Positions 27,507-36,356 of a stretch of 64,000 bases of DNA are shown here, piece after piece. Position 1 is the stretch's first letter; each line of letters opens with the position of its first letter. The notes below the pieces were generated by a model. The model did no database searches, was not told the DNA's origin, and saw only the letters and a list, made by a program, of their open reading frames with translations. The DNA comes from Bradyrhizobium sp. ORS 278 (lineage in GTDB: Bacteria; Pseudomonadota; Alphaproteobacteria; Rhizobiales; Xanthobacteraceae), in assembly GCF_000026145.1 (NCBI RefSeq), contig NC_009445.1, forward strand, positions 806,001 through 870,000. Reading direction: 5' to 3'. Made by a program: the position numbers and the translations under genes.

Positions 27507-29609
27507 TCAATGAAACAGTCGCCCGGCTGCTCCAATGGGATCTGTGATGATCTGGCCCGGCGTACTGCGCTTGAATGAGTCCACGGGCTTCTCGGTCCAC
27601 TCCTTAACCTTCTCCGGCGATGTCTCTTTTTGGAGCCGATCCACTTGCCTGCCGACTTCGCCGCGCCGGACTGAATCGGCTGGATTCTCGATCCAACCCT
27701 TGATTTTCTCCGGCGCCACCTCGCCTGGAAGGCGCTTAACGGTCTCAAGCGCCTCTTTCGGCAATTTGCCGAGCAGCACGAGCACGCGGACCAGCTCGTT
27801 GTTCGGACCAAATTCCAAGTCGCCCAACAGCAACGCGAATTCCGAGTTTCCCGGACAAGCGCCAGCCTCCGGGGCCTTCTTCAGAGCCTCCGTCGATGCC
27901 GCCACGACCGCGTCTGCTTGCGCTTTCGTGCGTGCTTCGGCGGCCTTCAGTTCTTCCTCCTGGTTCGCAGCCCCTTGGCGCACTTCCACGGGAGCTGCGG
28001 CGAGCTCAACCTGCAAATTGAAGCCCTCACTCGTCGCGCTGAACTCTTTCGGCGTCAGCATCGTGATCACCGCCGGATACTTCGGCACGACCGACCAAGC
28101 GCCAACGGTTTGCGTGGGGAGCTTCGTAAAATGTGGCCGGGGATCGAGCACCAGCACGGTCGGTAACGGACCGATCGGCGAGGATATCCGGCCGCCGACC
28201 GATGGTACCTTCGTCCATCCAAAGTCGGTTTTAAGAACCCCGTCGGTCTTGATATCGGCACGAACGAGCGAGCACGTGCCGGGAAAGCCTAGCGCCGCGA
28301 TCCGCTGCGGACCGGATGTGACCACGAGTGGCTTTGCCGTAGCCGTCATCGAAGCGTTTCCCGCACCCACCATGCCAACAGACGTGCGGACAACACCGCT
28401 GGCGATCACATCGATGTTGAGCTGGACCTTGACCGCGGCTTTCATCGCGGCGGCGATGGGTAGCTTGAACGTGCCGTTGCTCCACGATGCTTGGCCGAAA
28501 TCGAAGTCAACCTGACCCGTCCCACTATCGTTATCCAACAGGACCGCCTGGACCCCGACATTCCCGAGCACGCCCATGCTTTGACGGTGACCGGCGAGAT
28601 AACCACTTTGACCCGTCGTTACAAATGATACGCGGCGTTTGCTAGCGTCCAGCGTCCGGAGCTTCTCCGCCAGGGAAAGAAGCAAGGACTTCCCAATGTA
28701 GAGTTCCGAAGCGGTGCTGAGGCTTGATGCCAACTGCGTGGAGACGGCCGCTTCAAGGGCTGCAACCTTTCTCTGTAGCTCGGCCCGGTCAGTTGGGGGC
28801 TTTCTCGGCGTTACCGGCCGCGTGCCACGATCGCTGAGCCGTCCGAGCAACCAGATTCCCTTCTCGCTGAAGATGGGGCCTTCATAGGCGATGCGCTGGA
28901 CGATCGAGCCCTCCATCATGGTTGCCTTGAACGACACACTCCCACTGCCGCCGTTTACAGAAACCGTCTGCTGCTTCTGCAGGCCTAACGGGATGTCCAC
29001 TCGGTCAGGTAATTGCAGGTGAAGTTCGAGTGTGTGCGGGTTTGCGAGCGCAACCGCGAGGTCGGGAATGAGTGTCGTGAAGAAGCTGCGCTCTACCGCC
29101 CCGAACACACCGTGCCCAACATTTGGGAAAAATTCCGTCGGCTCGATCCGCAATGTCAGAACAGGGTCGCGGTCGGGAGCCGGTTTCGCAATGCCCTGAA
29201 ACGTAATGCTTGCCGCAGCCTTTAGCGGAATCGAGAGGCCGGACTTTGCGGCCACGAGTTCGAGTTCCGCATCGAGTGCGCCTGCTTTGGGGATCAGGCG
29301 AACGGCCGTCACTTGCACGGTCGCTCCCGCGAGAACACCCGTATCGTTGTGTCGAATAGTCAACCCCGCGGCCTGGCTCAGCAATGCGTTGAGCGAGGCC
29401 ATGTCCAGGAAAAAACCAGCGTCCCAAGCGTCCGGAACGGACCCTGCCGAGAGAGTTTGCGCCGTAAGATCGAGCGATTGCCAATACGAAGCAAGCCTCT
29501 CGCGGACGGCGATGCCACCTGTAAGTAGGGGGCTGCTCGTCTCAGCGACGGCATCAGGACCGGCAAGAAAGAGTGCTGCCAACATCGCCAGACGGGACCA
29601 CGTATTCAT
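27507..29609 (-). CDS. Large exported protein of unknown function
   Basis: A 700-residue protein with a signal peptide (MNTWSRLAMLAALFLAGPDA, cleavage likely after AVA at about 22). The body is beta-rich with alternating hydrophobic strands and two broadly similar halves (about 30-280 and 300-560). The C-terminus holds helical, charged near-repeats (PEKIKGWIENPADSVRR and PEKVKEWTEKPVDSFKR, about 645-690). I recognise no catalytic motif. It follows the 29631 membrane-protein gene after a 21-bp gap on the same strand, suggesting an envelope complex. Confidence is high that it is a gene and low on function. Confidence 0.7.
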   Translation of the reverse strand: MNTWSRLAMLAALFLAGPDAVAETSSPLLTGGIAVRERLASYWQSLDLTAQTLSAGSVPDAWDAGFFLDMASLNALLSQAAGLTIRHNDTGVLAGATVQVTAVRLIPKAGALDAELELVAAKSGLSIPLKAAASITFQGIAKPAPDRDPVLTLRIEPTEFFPNVGHGVFGAVERSFFTTLIPDLAVALANPHTLELHLQLPDRVDIPLGLQKQQTVSVNGGSGSVSFKATMMEGSIVQRIAYEGPIFSEKGIWLLGRLSDRGTRPVTPRKPPTDRAELQRKVAALEAAVSTQLASSLSTASELYIGKSLLLSLAEKLRTLDASKRRVSFVTTGQSGYLAGHRQSMGVLGNVGVQAVLLDNDSGTGQVDFDFGQASWSNGTFKLPIAAAMKAAVKVQLNIDVIASGVVRTSVGMVGAGNASMTATAKPLVVTSGPQRIAALGFPGTCSLVRADIKTDGVLKTDFGWTKVPSVGGRISSPIGPLPTVLVLDPRPHFTKLPTQTVGAWSVVPKYPAVITMLTPKEFSATSEGFNLQVELAAAPVEVRQGAANQEEELKAAEARTKAQADAVVAASTEALKKAPEAGACPGNSEFALLLGDLEFGPNNELVRVLVLLGKLPKEALETVKRLPGEVAPEKIKGWIENPADSVRRGEVGRQVDRLQKETSPEKVKEWTEKPVDSFKRSTPGQIITDPIGAAGRLFH

Positions 29610-29630
29610 GACCGTTCACCATCCATTTGG

Positions 29631-30443
29631 TTAAGGCATGTCGTGCGAGTTCAGGGCCTTTTCTTCATTGTCTGTCGCTGGCGGGTCTTGCTTTGCATCA
29701 CCCGGCACTGCGCCCGCACTCGGCTTGGCCGCACGGAAGTACAGTGCCCAGGATCGCCCTGCGAGGACAAGGCTCGCGACAAAGAGGACGACGTAGAACC
29801 AGCTCTGCAGCGGCGAGTAGATGTATGGCATTTGACCACTGACAACCGAGTTTGCGTCCAGATAATGATCGTGTAGGGCCGGTCGAATTTCCCAAAGGCT
29901 GCCCGAAAAGAAATGGAGATTTAGCCGCGTGAGAAGCGACCACGCCGAGGTCTCGGCCGACGGCACAACATCGGGGGCCGGCACGAAGTCGAGGTACCGG
30001 CGGATGAAGATCGCGGAGGCTGCCAAGGGCAGAACGAAGAACCAGAGCGTCCGGATGAGCTGATCGGCTAGACTTGCTATCGACCAAAGCGCTGTCGGGC
30101 GATGGTACTTGTTCAGAACGAGCAAGTCCCCGCTTGAAAGCTTATCGTCTTCGTAAGCACCGGCCTGGACATCGGCAAGGAACAGCTCTCGCAGTTGCTC
30201 GCGCCGACCAAGCATGCCCAGATAGAGGCAAAGCGACAAGAATACAGCAATCGGGCCGAACACGACCGCATGCCCGACATTGAAACCAACAACGCCGCTG
30301 AAGCCGGCGCCGGCGGCCGGGTTCATCTGAAAATGTGGCGCCCGCACCCAAAGGACAAGCAGCAGCAAAAGAAAGCCGATGGCGACAGCCGCCTTCTCGA
30401 AGGCCGCCGTATACTCTTCGATCCGTTTCAAATCGTCTGACAT
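29631..30443 (-). CDS. Multi-pass membrane protein of unknown function
   Basis: A 270-residue protein from the ATG at 30443 (MSDDLKRIEEY). Hydrophobic segments lie at about 18-36 (AVAIGFLLLLLVLWV), 55-80, 143-162 (LWFFVLPLAASAIFI) and 215-240. A periplasmic loop of about 50 residues precedes the last segment, and the C-terminal tail is Pro/Asp-rich. It is the first gene of a two-gene leftward unit with the exported 700-residue protein. I recognise no family. Confidence 0.7.
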   Translation of the reverse strand: MSDDLKRIEEYTAAFEKAAVAIGFLLLLLVLWVRAPHFQMNPAAGAGFSGVVGFNVGHAVVFGPIAVFLSLCLYLGMLGRREQLRELFLADVQAGAYEDDKLSSGDLLVLNKYHRPTALWSIASLADQLIRTLWFFVLPLAASAIFIRRYLDFVPAPDVVPSAETSAWSLLTRLNLHFFSGSLWEIRPALHDHYLDANSVVSGQMPYIYSPLQSWFYVVLFVASLVLAGRSWALYFRAAKPSAGAVPGDAKQDPPATDNEEKALNSHDMP

Positions 30444-30857
30444 GGCTCTTGATGCGTTCGGCCCAGCGCGGTGCCCAGCGAAATGCTCGCACGAAAGTCC
30501 TGTCACAGACAACCTCTAGTGCGCTCTGGGCGGTCCGCCGCCAGCACCTTCTCCCAGGGTCATCCTCCTTCGCTGACGCTGGCCGGCGTCTCCAGCATGC
30601 GAACGTCAGGAATCCAGAAACATTGGGGGCGGCCTCCTCGGCGGACCTCGTCGGCACGGCTCTATCCCGCCGCAAGCGTGGCGGAACGGAGCCGCCAGAA
30701 GGCGTCTCCGCCCTTGGGGTAACGATCCTCGCCCGTTGTCCTGCGGTTGGCATGCCAAACGGGTCCGAGGAATCTCTGGCCGCATCCGCGTTGACTGGGC
30801 GGTGTTATCGAAGGGGCGCTGCCGCGTCGGGGCCGAAGCGCAGGGTTCACCTACGCG
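30444..30857. other. 414-bp stretch without a supported gene
   Basis: Several overlapping frames exist on both strands, but none has a recognisable product, a convincing ribosome site or consistent codon use. It is probably decayed sequence plus the promoter of the 30443 gene. Confidence 0.5.
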
Positions 30858-31610
30858 CTAACTGTCCAGACGACCAAGATAGGGAGCTGTGCCAAGGCGC
30901 ATCATCGTTGTCAGCGTTTCTTGGTAGCAGGCTGATCGCGTTGGATCGTTCGAGCGCGCCGTCCCGGCTCCGCCCTGTCGTGACGTATTCTCATCGCCGC
31001 GGCAGCTTGCCTCATAGACCGGCCGGAATGCCGTGTTGCGCAGCATGAGAGCGGCTTCCTCTTTTGTGAGATCGTACAGATCATTGTCCATGAATGGGCA
31101 CGCAACGCCGGGGGCATCCCCATGGCGGCAAGGTAGCCGTCCAATTGGCGGATCCCCGCCTCCGTCTGCCGGCGCAACTCTTGCGGTGACATCCTTTCGG
31201 CCTTTCCCTCCGCAAAGCGAAACATGTGAAGGCCGATGACATCGCCTTCACGGCTGAAACCGCTCGTCCAGATATAGGCGCAGGAGCTTGCGCAGGCGTA
31301 TGCAAAGCCATCCGGGTCGGCAACGCCATCGCCCGCCGTACCCACCTTGTCCTGCATAGCTTCCTGGAAGACGCAACGAGCCAAGCCTTGGCCATCGCGA
31401 AGCGGCGCGCGTACCTGCGCCCGGAGCATCCGCACCTGGTTGCCGATATTTATCGCGGCCCCGACCGATCCTCCAACGGAGGAAATCGTGACGCGATAGA
31501 GCACGTAGCCCGATTGCACATAGGGTGTCACCAGCGCGCGAAACCGCGCCCCAACAGAGCCCTGGGTCTTTACCTGATGGTAGACGTGGGAGCGATGACA
31601 TTAGACGTCT
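30858..31610 (-). pseudogene. Frameshifted ClpP-like (COG3904-type) periplasmic protease-fold gene
   Basis: One frame reads GSVGARFRALVTPYVQSGYV, then VTISSVGGSVGAAINIGNQV, ACASSCAYIWTSGF and VIGLHMFRF, which match the ClpP/crotonase-like fold (glycine-rich loop, serine in ASSCAY, histidine in GLH). Near 31090 the frame shifts by one base: the continuation is MDNDLYDLTKEEAALMLRNT in another frame (30858-31091). Upstream the frame is blocked by TAA near 31610 and no signal peptide or start is present. I infer a dead copy with a lost N-terminus. Confidence 0.7.
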
Positions 31611-31938
31611 GCGCCTTTCGACTTGGACAAACCGATGCAGCGACGGACCTCTACGGGCTGCTTGCAGCGCAGGTGCGACCGCTCGGTGTCGAAGCGTGAC
31701 ACTGGTTCCTCGGAGAGGGAAAAACCGAGTCCGATTTTGCCACTCAGTGTGACCGCTGTCTTTGCGGCGTGGTTTGGCGGACCAGGATAATGCGATCAAT
31801 TCGACGGCCCGCCGTCGCCAAAATTTCGGGCGCGGATCTGGTAAGTCGGTCGCCACAGCTCCCGCCCATCGTAACGGTCTTGTTTAGACGCGAAACCTTG
31901 ATGTGCTCGACGTGCACGTGGTGCCGTGAGCAGCCGTA
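31611..31938. other. 328-bp stretch without a supported gene
   Basis: It contains only frames that shadow the ClpP-like pseudogene or lack any family resemblance. I see nothing specific in it. Confidence 0.45.
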
Positions 31939-32151
31939 TTAGACCTCATCGCGCTGAGGTCTCGGCCGCCACCTGACGGGATCTGCGATCCAACAGTTGA
32001 TGTCTGATTCATGCCAACCCGTCCCATTTGCGCTGATCTTGAGTTGAGCCGGGAACGTCCGCTCGGCGATTTTGCGGTAGATGGTGGACCGGGACAGCCC
32101 GGTTCTGGCGAGGACGGTTTTCAAGCGGATGATACGGTCTGGTTCGCGCAT
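31939..32151 (-). CDS. AlpA-family excisionase/regulator
   Basis: A 70-residue MerR/AlpA-type winged helix protein. The pattern RIIRLKTVLARTGLSRSTIY then RKIAERTFPAQLKI...WHESDINCWI is the AlpA signature. These proteins activate integrase or act as recombination directionality factors in integrated elements. It lies directly downstream of the relaxase gene on the same strand and is the best candidate here for controlling excision, which is inferred. Confidence 0.88.
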   Translation of the reverse strand: MREPDRIIRLKTVLARTGLSRSTIYRKIAERTFPAQLKISANGTGWHESDINCWIADPVRWRPRPQRDEV

Positions 32152-32280
32152 GGCCGCGCTGCCTCCTGCTGGCTGTTTCTGACGGCTGCTGAGACCAGAC
32201 AGGACGGGCGGTTGCGAGCGCGCAAGGAAGTTTTCGCGTCGGGCGCACTGAGGCGTAGAGCCGGCGGAAATTAGGATGGA

Positions 32281-35200
32281 TCAGATTCCGATGCCGCGGC
32301 CTCTACCGAGGTCGATGCCGTGGGAGAAGGCGAGTTCGAGGCCGAGCCGGCGGCCTGATTCGAACGCGATGCCGAGCTCCCGCTTGCGATTGTCGAGGAG
32401 CGATTCCAGTTGCGGATCGCGTTCGAGGCTTCTTGCCATATCGCCCATCGCCGAGCGTGTGGCCCTGTAGCCGGAGAAATCGCCCGCCTGATACTGGCGC
32501 AGGCTGCCCTGGTCGAGCCTCTGCCAGTCCTCCACGAAGCGGTCGGCGCGGCGGCTAAGGGCGATGCGCAGTTCGGTCTCGAGCTGGAGCGCGCGGATGG
32601 CGCGGTTTACCCGGCTGCCAGCCGCCTCGCGGGCAAGCTCCGGGTTCTTCTTGTAGGCGGCTTCGGCATCGAGCGAGCCATGGGGCCGCACCTCCTCGAA
32701 GGCCCGGCGGGCCTTTTGCAGTTCTTTCACCTGCTCGGGACTGGCCTCGCCGCCCATCTCCTGCGCCGTGAAGATGGCATCCACAGCCCGGGCGTGGCGC
32801 ACGAGCGCGCGGGTCCGCACGTGCCGCAATTCCTTTTCCGCCTCTTCCGCCAGCTTCCTTTCCGGCGCTTCCGTGTCGTGCCGCCAGGCCTCCGTACCGC
32901 TCCTTTCCCTTTCCGGCGCTTCCCGCTCGGGCCTCGGTCCGCCATCCGGGCCGTTCACATCTGAAGGAGAGCGCAGCCTGTCGAACATGTTGCGTACCTT
33001 GTCAGGCACGACCTTGCGCACGATTTCGGCCACGCGCTCGCGGAAGGTGATCCCGCGCCGCTCGGCATAGCTCTGGATCGGATCGGCCCGATCGTAGTCC
33101 GAGGCCATGTCCTTGGACCGGTCACGCGACAGGGTGCGGACCAGAACGTCCCGACCCGCAAAGTCATCGAGGCCATAATGCAGATCCACGCCGTCGCGGT
33201 GCCTCGACAGGGCGACATAGCTGCTGTGGGCGTCCATTCCCTGCGTCGCCAGCACATGGGCGCGGTCGACCGTCATGCCCTGCGCCTTGTGGATGGTCGC
33301 GGCATAGCCGTGGTCGATCTTGTTGTAGTCTTTCAGGTCGAACTGCACGGATCGGCCATCGTCGGTCTGCACGGTCATGGATTGCGCGCTGACCTGCTCG
33401 ACGATCCCGAGCGTGCCGTTCTTGACGCCAAGGCCGCGCTCGTTTTGCAGGAACATGACGCGATCCCCGCTGGCAAAATGTCTCGCGCCGCGCTCGACCG
33501 TTACGCGGACGTCATCACCTAGATCGCCTGCGGCCCGCATCCGCTCGCGCGCTGCTTCGTTGAGAGCGCGGACTTCGTCGTTGGTGTGGGTAAGGATGAT
33601 CCCGCTCTTGTCGGGCGCCGCCTGCCGGTCGCGGTCCCAGCGCTCGATGAGATCGCCGCGCGCTTGCTCGCGAGTCTCGGCCTCATGCACCATGCCGTGG
33701 GAGCGGTAGGCCTCAAGCGCATGGCCCCCTCTACCGGTTGCCAGATCGCGCGTGGCGTCGCGTTGCCAGTCCTCCCGCTGACGGCGCACCTCACCGATCT
33801 CGACGCCGCCGTGCCGCTCATGAATCGACCGGAACGCCGCACCAGCTTCGATAGCTTGCAATTGCTGCGGATCGCCGACCAGCACCACCTTCGCGCCTGC
33901 ATCGGCAGCATGGGACAGCACGCGCTCGAGTTGGCGCGTGCCGACCATGCCGGCCTCGTCGATCACCAGCACATCGCTCGATTTGAGCAGATCACGGCCT
34001 TGTTCCCAGCCATGCTCCAGGCTGGCAATCGTGCGTGACGCGATGCCCGATCCGCTCTCAAGGTTTTCAGCGGCAATGCCGGACAGCGCCACGCCCCGAA
34101 CCTCGAAGCCTGCCGCTTCCCAGGCCTCCCGCGCCACGCCCAACATTGCGCTCTTTCCGGTCCCTGCATGGCCGACCACGACGCCGAGATCGCGTCCGTC
34201 CGTGATATGTGCCAGCGCCTCGGCTTGATCCCCAGAAAGCACCAGGCCGCGCGCTTGCGCGCGTGCCAAAGCGGCTTGGCCGTCCGCGTCGCGCACCTCA
34301 TGGCGCGCCCGGTCCGCCATCAGTTCAGCGGCGCGGTGCAGGCGCTGCTCCGCCTCGATCATTCCGCGGGTGGTGAACCGATGCTCGCCGCGGGCGTCCT
34401 TGCCAAGTTCGACCAGATCCGGCGCTCCCCGCATCGCGCCTAGGACCTGGTTGAACTGGTCGATCCGGTCGCTGTGCCGGTGCGCAAACTTTGCCAGGTC
34501 GCGACGGGTGAAGGTCGATTGCTGCTGGGTGATGGCGTCCAGTCCAATAGTGGGATCGGCGATGATCTGCGCGCCATTGCGGCGTGCGATCTCGCGGTGC
34601 AGCTCGGCGCGATCGGCTTCGCTGCCTTCGCCGTCGACGCCGCGGTCCTCAATGCGTTTGGCGGGTGCGCCGATCTGGCTTTGCGGCTCCAGTGCGATGC
34701 CCTGCGCTTCCAGGCTGCGATGGTCGATCCGCGCATCGATATCGAGTTCAGCCAGGCGCTCATTGGCGATCTCCGCCCAGCGTTGGCGCCAGCGCTCGAC
34801 CATCTCCGTGCGGTTCCAGTCCCGCACCTTCTGGCCAAAACCGTTCTCGTCCACCGCGCGCATGGTAAGCATGACATGGGCATGCGGTTTGGGCATGCCG
34901 TCCTCGGCCTTGTCCCAATGCACATTGAGGTCAGCGATCATGCCCAGACCGACAAACTCGGCGCGAACAAAGTCCTGGGCGAGCTCGATCCCTTGCGCCT
35001 CACTCATCTCGCGCGGAAGGGCGAATTCGACCTCCCGGGCCAGCTGGGCGTCTTTGCGGATTTCGGTCGCTTCGACATCGTTCCAGAGCCGTTCGCGATC
35101 GCTCCATGCCTCCGGCGTGTTCTCAGGCAGCATCACCTCGGAATGGACGACGCCGCGCTTGGCAGAAAAGTCATGGCTGCGGTCCAAGCGCTCGTCGCGC

Positions 35201-35292
35201 AGCTGCGAGCCCGAACGGTAGGCGGCCGACGCCACCGAGCTGGACCCAGACTTGCGGCCAATGACCTTGACGTGAAGATGATAGATCGCCAT
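32281..35292 (-). CDS. traA: Ti-type TraA relaxase/helicase
   Basis: A 1003-residue conjugative relaxase. The N-terminal MobA/MobL domain (about 1-220) carries AAYRSG and the metal-binding histidines of PKPHAHVMLTMR (H137, H139). A RecD/TraI-like helicase follows with Walker A GHAGTGKS (374-381), LVIDEAGMV and later motifs (VALSRHRDGVDL near 700). The C-terminus is charged and helical. It nicks oriT, stays covalently attached and unwinds the strand for transfer. It is divergent from traC with an oriT-like sequence between them, as in Agrobacterium plasmids. The length is slightly short for TraA (about 1000-1100) but complete. Confidence 0.93.
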   Translation of the reverse strand: MAIYHLHVKVIGRKSGSSSVASAAYRSGSQLRDERLDRSHDFSAKRGVVHSEVMLPENTPEAWSDRERLWNDVEATEIRKDAQLAREVEFALPREMSEAQGIELAQDFVRAEFVGLGMIADLNVHWDKAEDGMPKPHAHVMLTMRAVDENGFGQKVRDWNRTEMVERWRQRWAEIANERLAELDIDARIDHRSLEAQGIALEPQSQIGAPAKRIEDRGVDGEGSEADRAELHREIARRNGAQIIADPTIGLDAITQQQSTFTRRDLAKFAHRHSDRIDQFNQVLGAMRGAPDLVELGKDARGEHRFTTRGMIEAEQRLHRAAELMADRARHEVRDADGQAALARAQARGLVLSGDQAEALAHITDGRDLGVVVGHAGTGKSAMLGVAREAWEAAGFEVRGVALSGIAAENLESGSGIASRTIASLEHGWEQGRDLLKSSDVLVIDEAGMVGTRQLERVLSHAADAGAKVVLVGDPQQLQAIEAGAAFRSIHERHGGVEIGEVRRQREDWQRDATRDLATGRGGHALEAYRSHGMVHEAETREQARGDLIERWDRDRQAAPDKSGIILTHTNDEVRALNEAARERMRAAGDLGDDVRVTVERGARHFASGDRVMFLQNERGLGVKNGTLGIVEQVSAQSMTVQTDDGRSVQFDLKDYNKIDHGYAATIHKAQGMTVDRAHVLATQGMDAHSSYVALSRHRDGVDLHYGLDDFAGRDVLVRTLSRDRSKDMASDYDRADPIQSYAERRGITFRERVAEIVRKVVPDKVRNMFDRLRSPSDVNGPDGGPRPEREAPERERSGTEAWRHDTEAPERKLAEEAEKELRHVRTRALVRHARAVDAIFTAQEMGGEASPEQVKELQKARRAFEEVRPHGSLDAEAAYKKNPELAREAAGSRVNRAIRALQLETELRIALSRRADRFVEDWQRLDQGSLRQYQAGDFSGYRATRSAMGDMARSLERDPQLESLLDNRKRELGIAFESGRRLGLELAFSHGIDLGRGRGIGI

Positions 35293-35322
35293 CGCGGCCG
35301 GATCATCTACACGGCGAAGCGC

Positions 35323-35353
35323 ACGTCGGCACGACGTATAAGCGCGCCCTCCC
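35323..35353 (+). other. oriT-like nic region (RSF1010/Ti class)
   Basis: An inverted repeat ACGTCG-GCA-CGACGT (35323-35337) is followed by TAAGCGCGCCCTCCC (35339-35353). The well-known RSF1010/Ti nic core is TAAGTGCGCCCT with cleavage before CCCT, so there is one mismatch. The predicted nick is after 35346. A hairpin CCCTCCC/GGGAGGG (35347-35373) follows. It lies between divergent traA and traC, exactly where Ti-type oriT sits. Confidence 0.82.
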
Positions 35354-35459
35354 TCGAAAAAATCTCGGGAGGGACTATCCCGTCTCAGCTCGTCCTGACG
35401 ATCTTACAGCACTGTGAGGGGTGCCAAGCTATCATTCCCCATCAACACCCATGGAGAAG

Positions 35460-35789
35460 ATGATGCGCAAACCACGAGACTTTGATGCAGATCTCAAGGC
35501 ACTCGAAGACAAGGCGCGCGGGCTGAAAACTCGCAAGGTGCGCCAGCTTGGCGAGCTGGTGATCGCGACCGGAGCCGACACACTCACTGCTGAAGAACTT
35601 ACCGGCGCGCTGATCGTGCTGGCAGAGACGAAGGAGGCCGGGAAGAGGGAGGCATGGGCCAAGCGCGGGGCCGCGTTCTTTCAAAGCCGGGTGCGGCGAA
35701 ATGCGCCAGCAATTGGTCGCAACACGGAGGGCGCTCCTACGCAACCAAGCGGCGCGCAACCGGCATCAGGCCGCAAGGGCGCGACATGA
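35460..35789 (+). CDS. traC: Conjugal transfer protein TraC-like
   Basis: A 109-residue small basic/charged protein, MMRKPRDFDADLKALEDKAR then LKTRKVRQLGELVIATGADTL, resembling TraC of the Ti/Rhizobium Dtr group. It is thought to be an accessory relaxosome protein. ATGs lie at 35451, 35460 and 35463; GGAGA at 35453-35457 favours 35460 or 35463. It is followed after 1 bp by traD. Confidence 0.78.
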   Translation: MMRKPRDFDADLKALEDKARGLKTRKVRQLGELVIATGADTLTAEELTGALIVLAETKEAGKREAWAKRGAAFFQSRVRRNAPAIGRNTEGAPTQPSGAQPASGRKGAT

Positions 35790-35790
35790 C

Positions 35791-36048
35791 ATGCGCACGT
35801 GGCAAGTCGAGCGCCGCAAGCGCACCCGGCACCTCATAGAACTCGGTGGCCTCGTCGCCAAAGCCGGAATCGTCGATTTAACCGGCGACGACCGTGCCAC
35901 GATCCTCGGCGCGCTGCTCTGGATGGCCGACAAGCTCCAAAGCAATCAGGGCGAAAGGGCACGAATGCTATGGACTGCAAAGGGAAAGCAAGCGTTCGAG
36001 GCAGATCTGGCGACGCACGTACTGACAGATCGTGATGCGTCACAATGA
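35791..36048 (+). CDS. traD: Conjugal transfer protein TraD-like
   Basis: An 85-residue protein. The start MRTWQVERRKRTRHLIELGG with LVAKAGIVDLTGDDRATILGAL matches Ti-type TraD. The frame is open 90 bp further upstream, but the ATG at 35791 is the family start and lies 1 bp after the traC stop. It is presumably part of the relaxosome with TraA and TraC. Confidence 0.85.
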   Translation: MRTWQVERRKRTRHLIELGGLVAKAGIVDLTGDDRATILGALLWMADKLQSNQGERARMLWTAKGKQAFEADLATHVLTDRDASQ

Positions 36049-36356
36049 CAATTTAGCTTCAAGCGCAACGTTGGAGGTATCGAGCGGGCATTTGTAAGAC
36101 CGGGCTCAGCGTGTAGTGAAGCCACTGACAAGCTGTGCCCTCCCAGAAAAGTAGGCGGGGCTGCTTCCGCCCTGCCGACGCGCGCGCCGCTGCCCACGTT
36201 TCGCGGCCGCGGCCTTGACCGGTTGTTACCGTTCCGAATGCTGCCCGACTGCTGCGGAATCCCCCCTGAGAGCCGCCTCCGAGGATTATGACGACAACCC
36301 CAACCTAAGGGTGAGATCGAGTCGCATCCCCGAGCTCACGAAGCTAGGATATTCGC
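36049..36356. other. 308-bp intergenic region upstream of the SIR2/Argonaute operon
   Basis: No supported gene. It lies between traD and the SIR2-APAZ gene and should hold the promoter of the defence operon. I cannot define promoter boxes with confidence. Confidence 0.45.

Noticed and set aside
30335..31048. 237-codon plus-strand frame
   Set aside because: It overlaps the promoter region of the membrane-protein gene and is antisense to the ClpP-like pseudogene, with no family signal.
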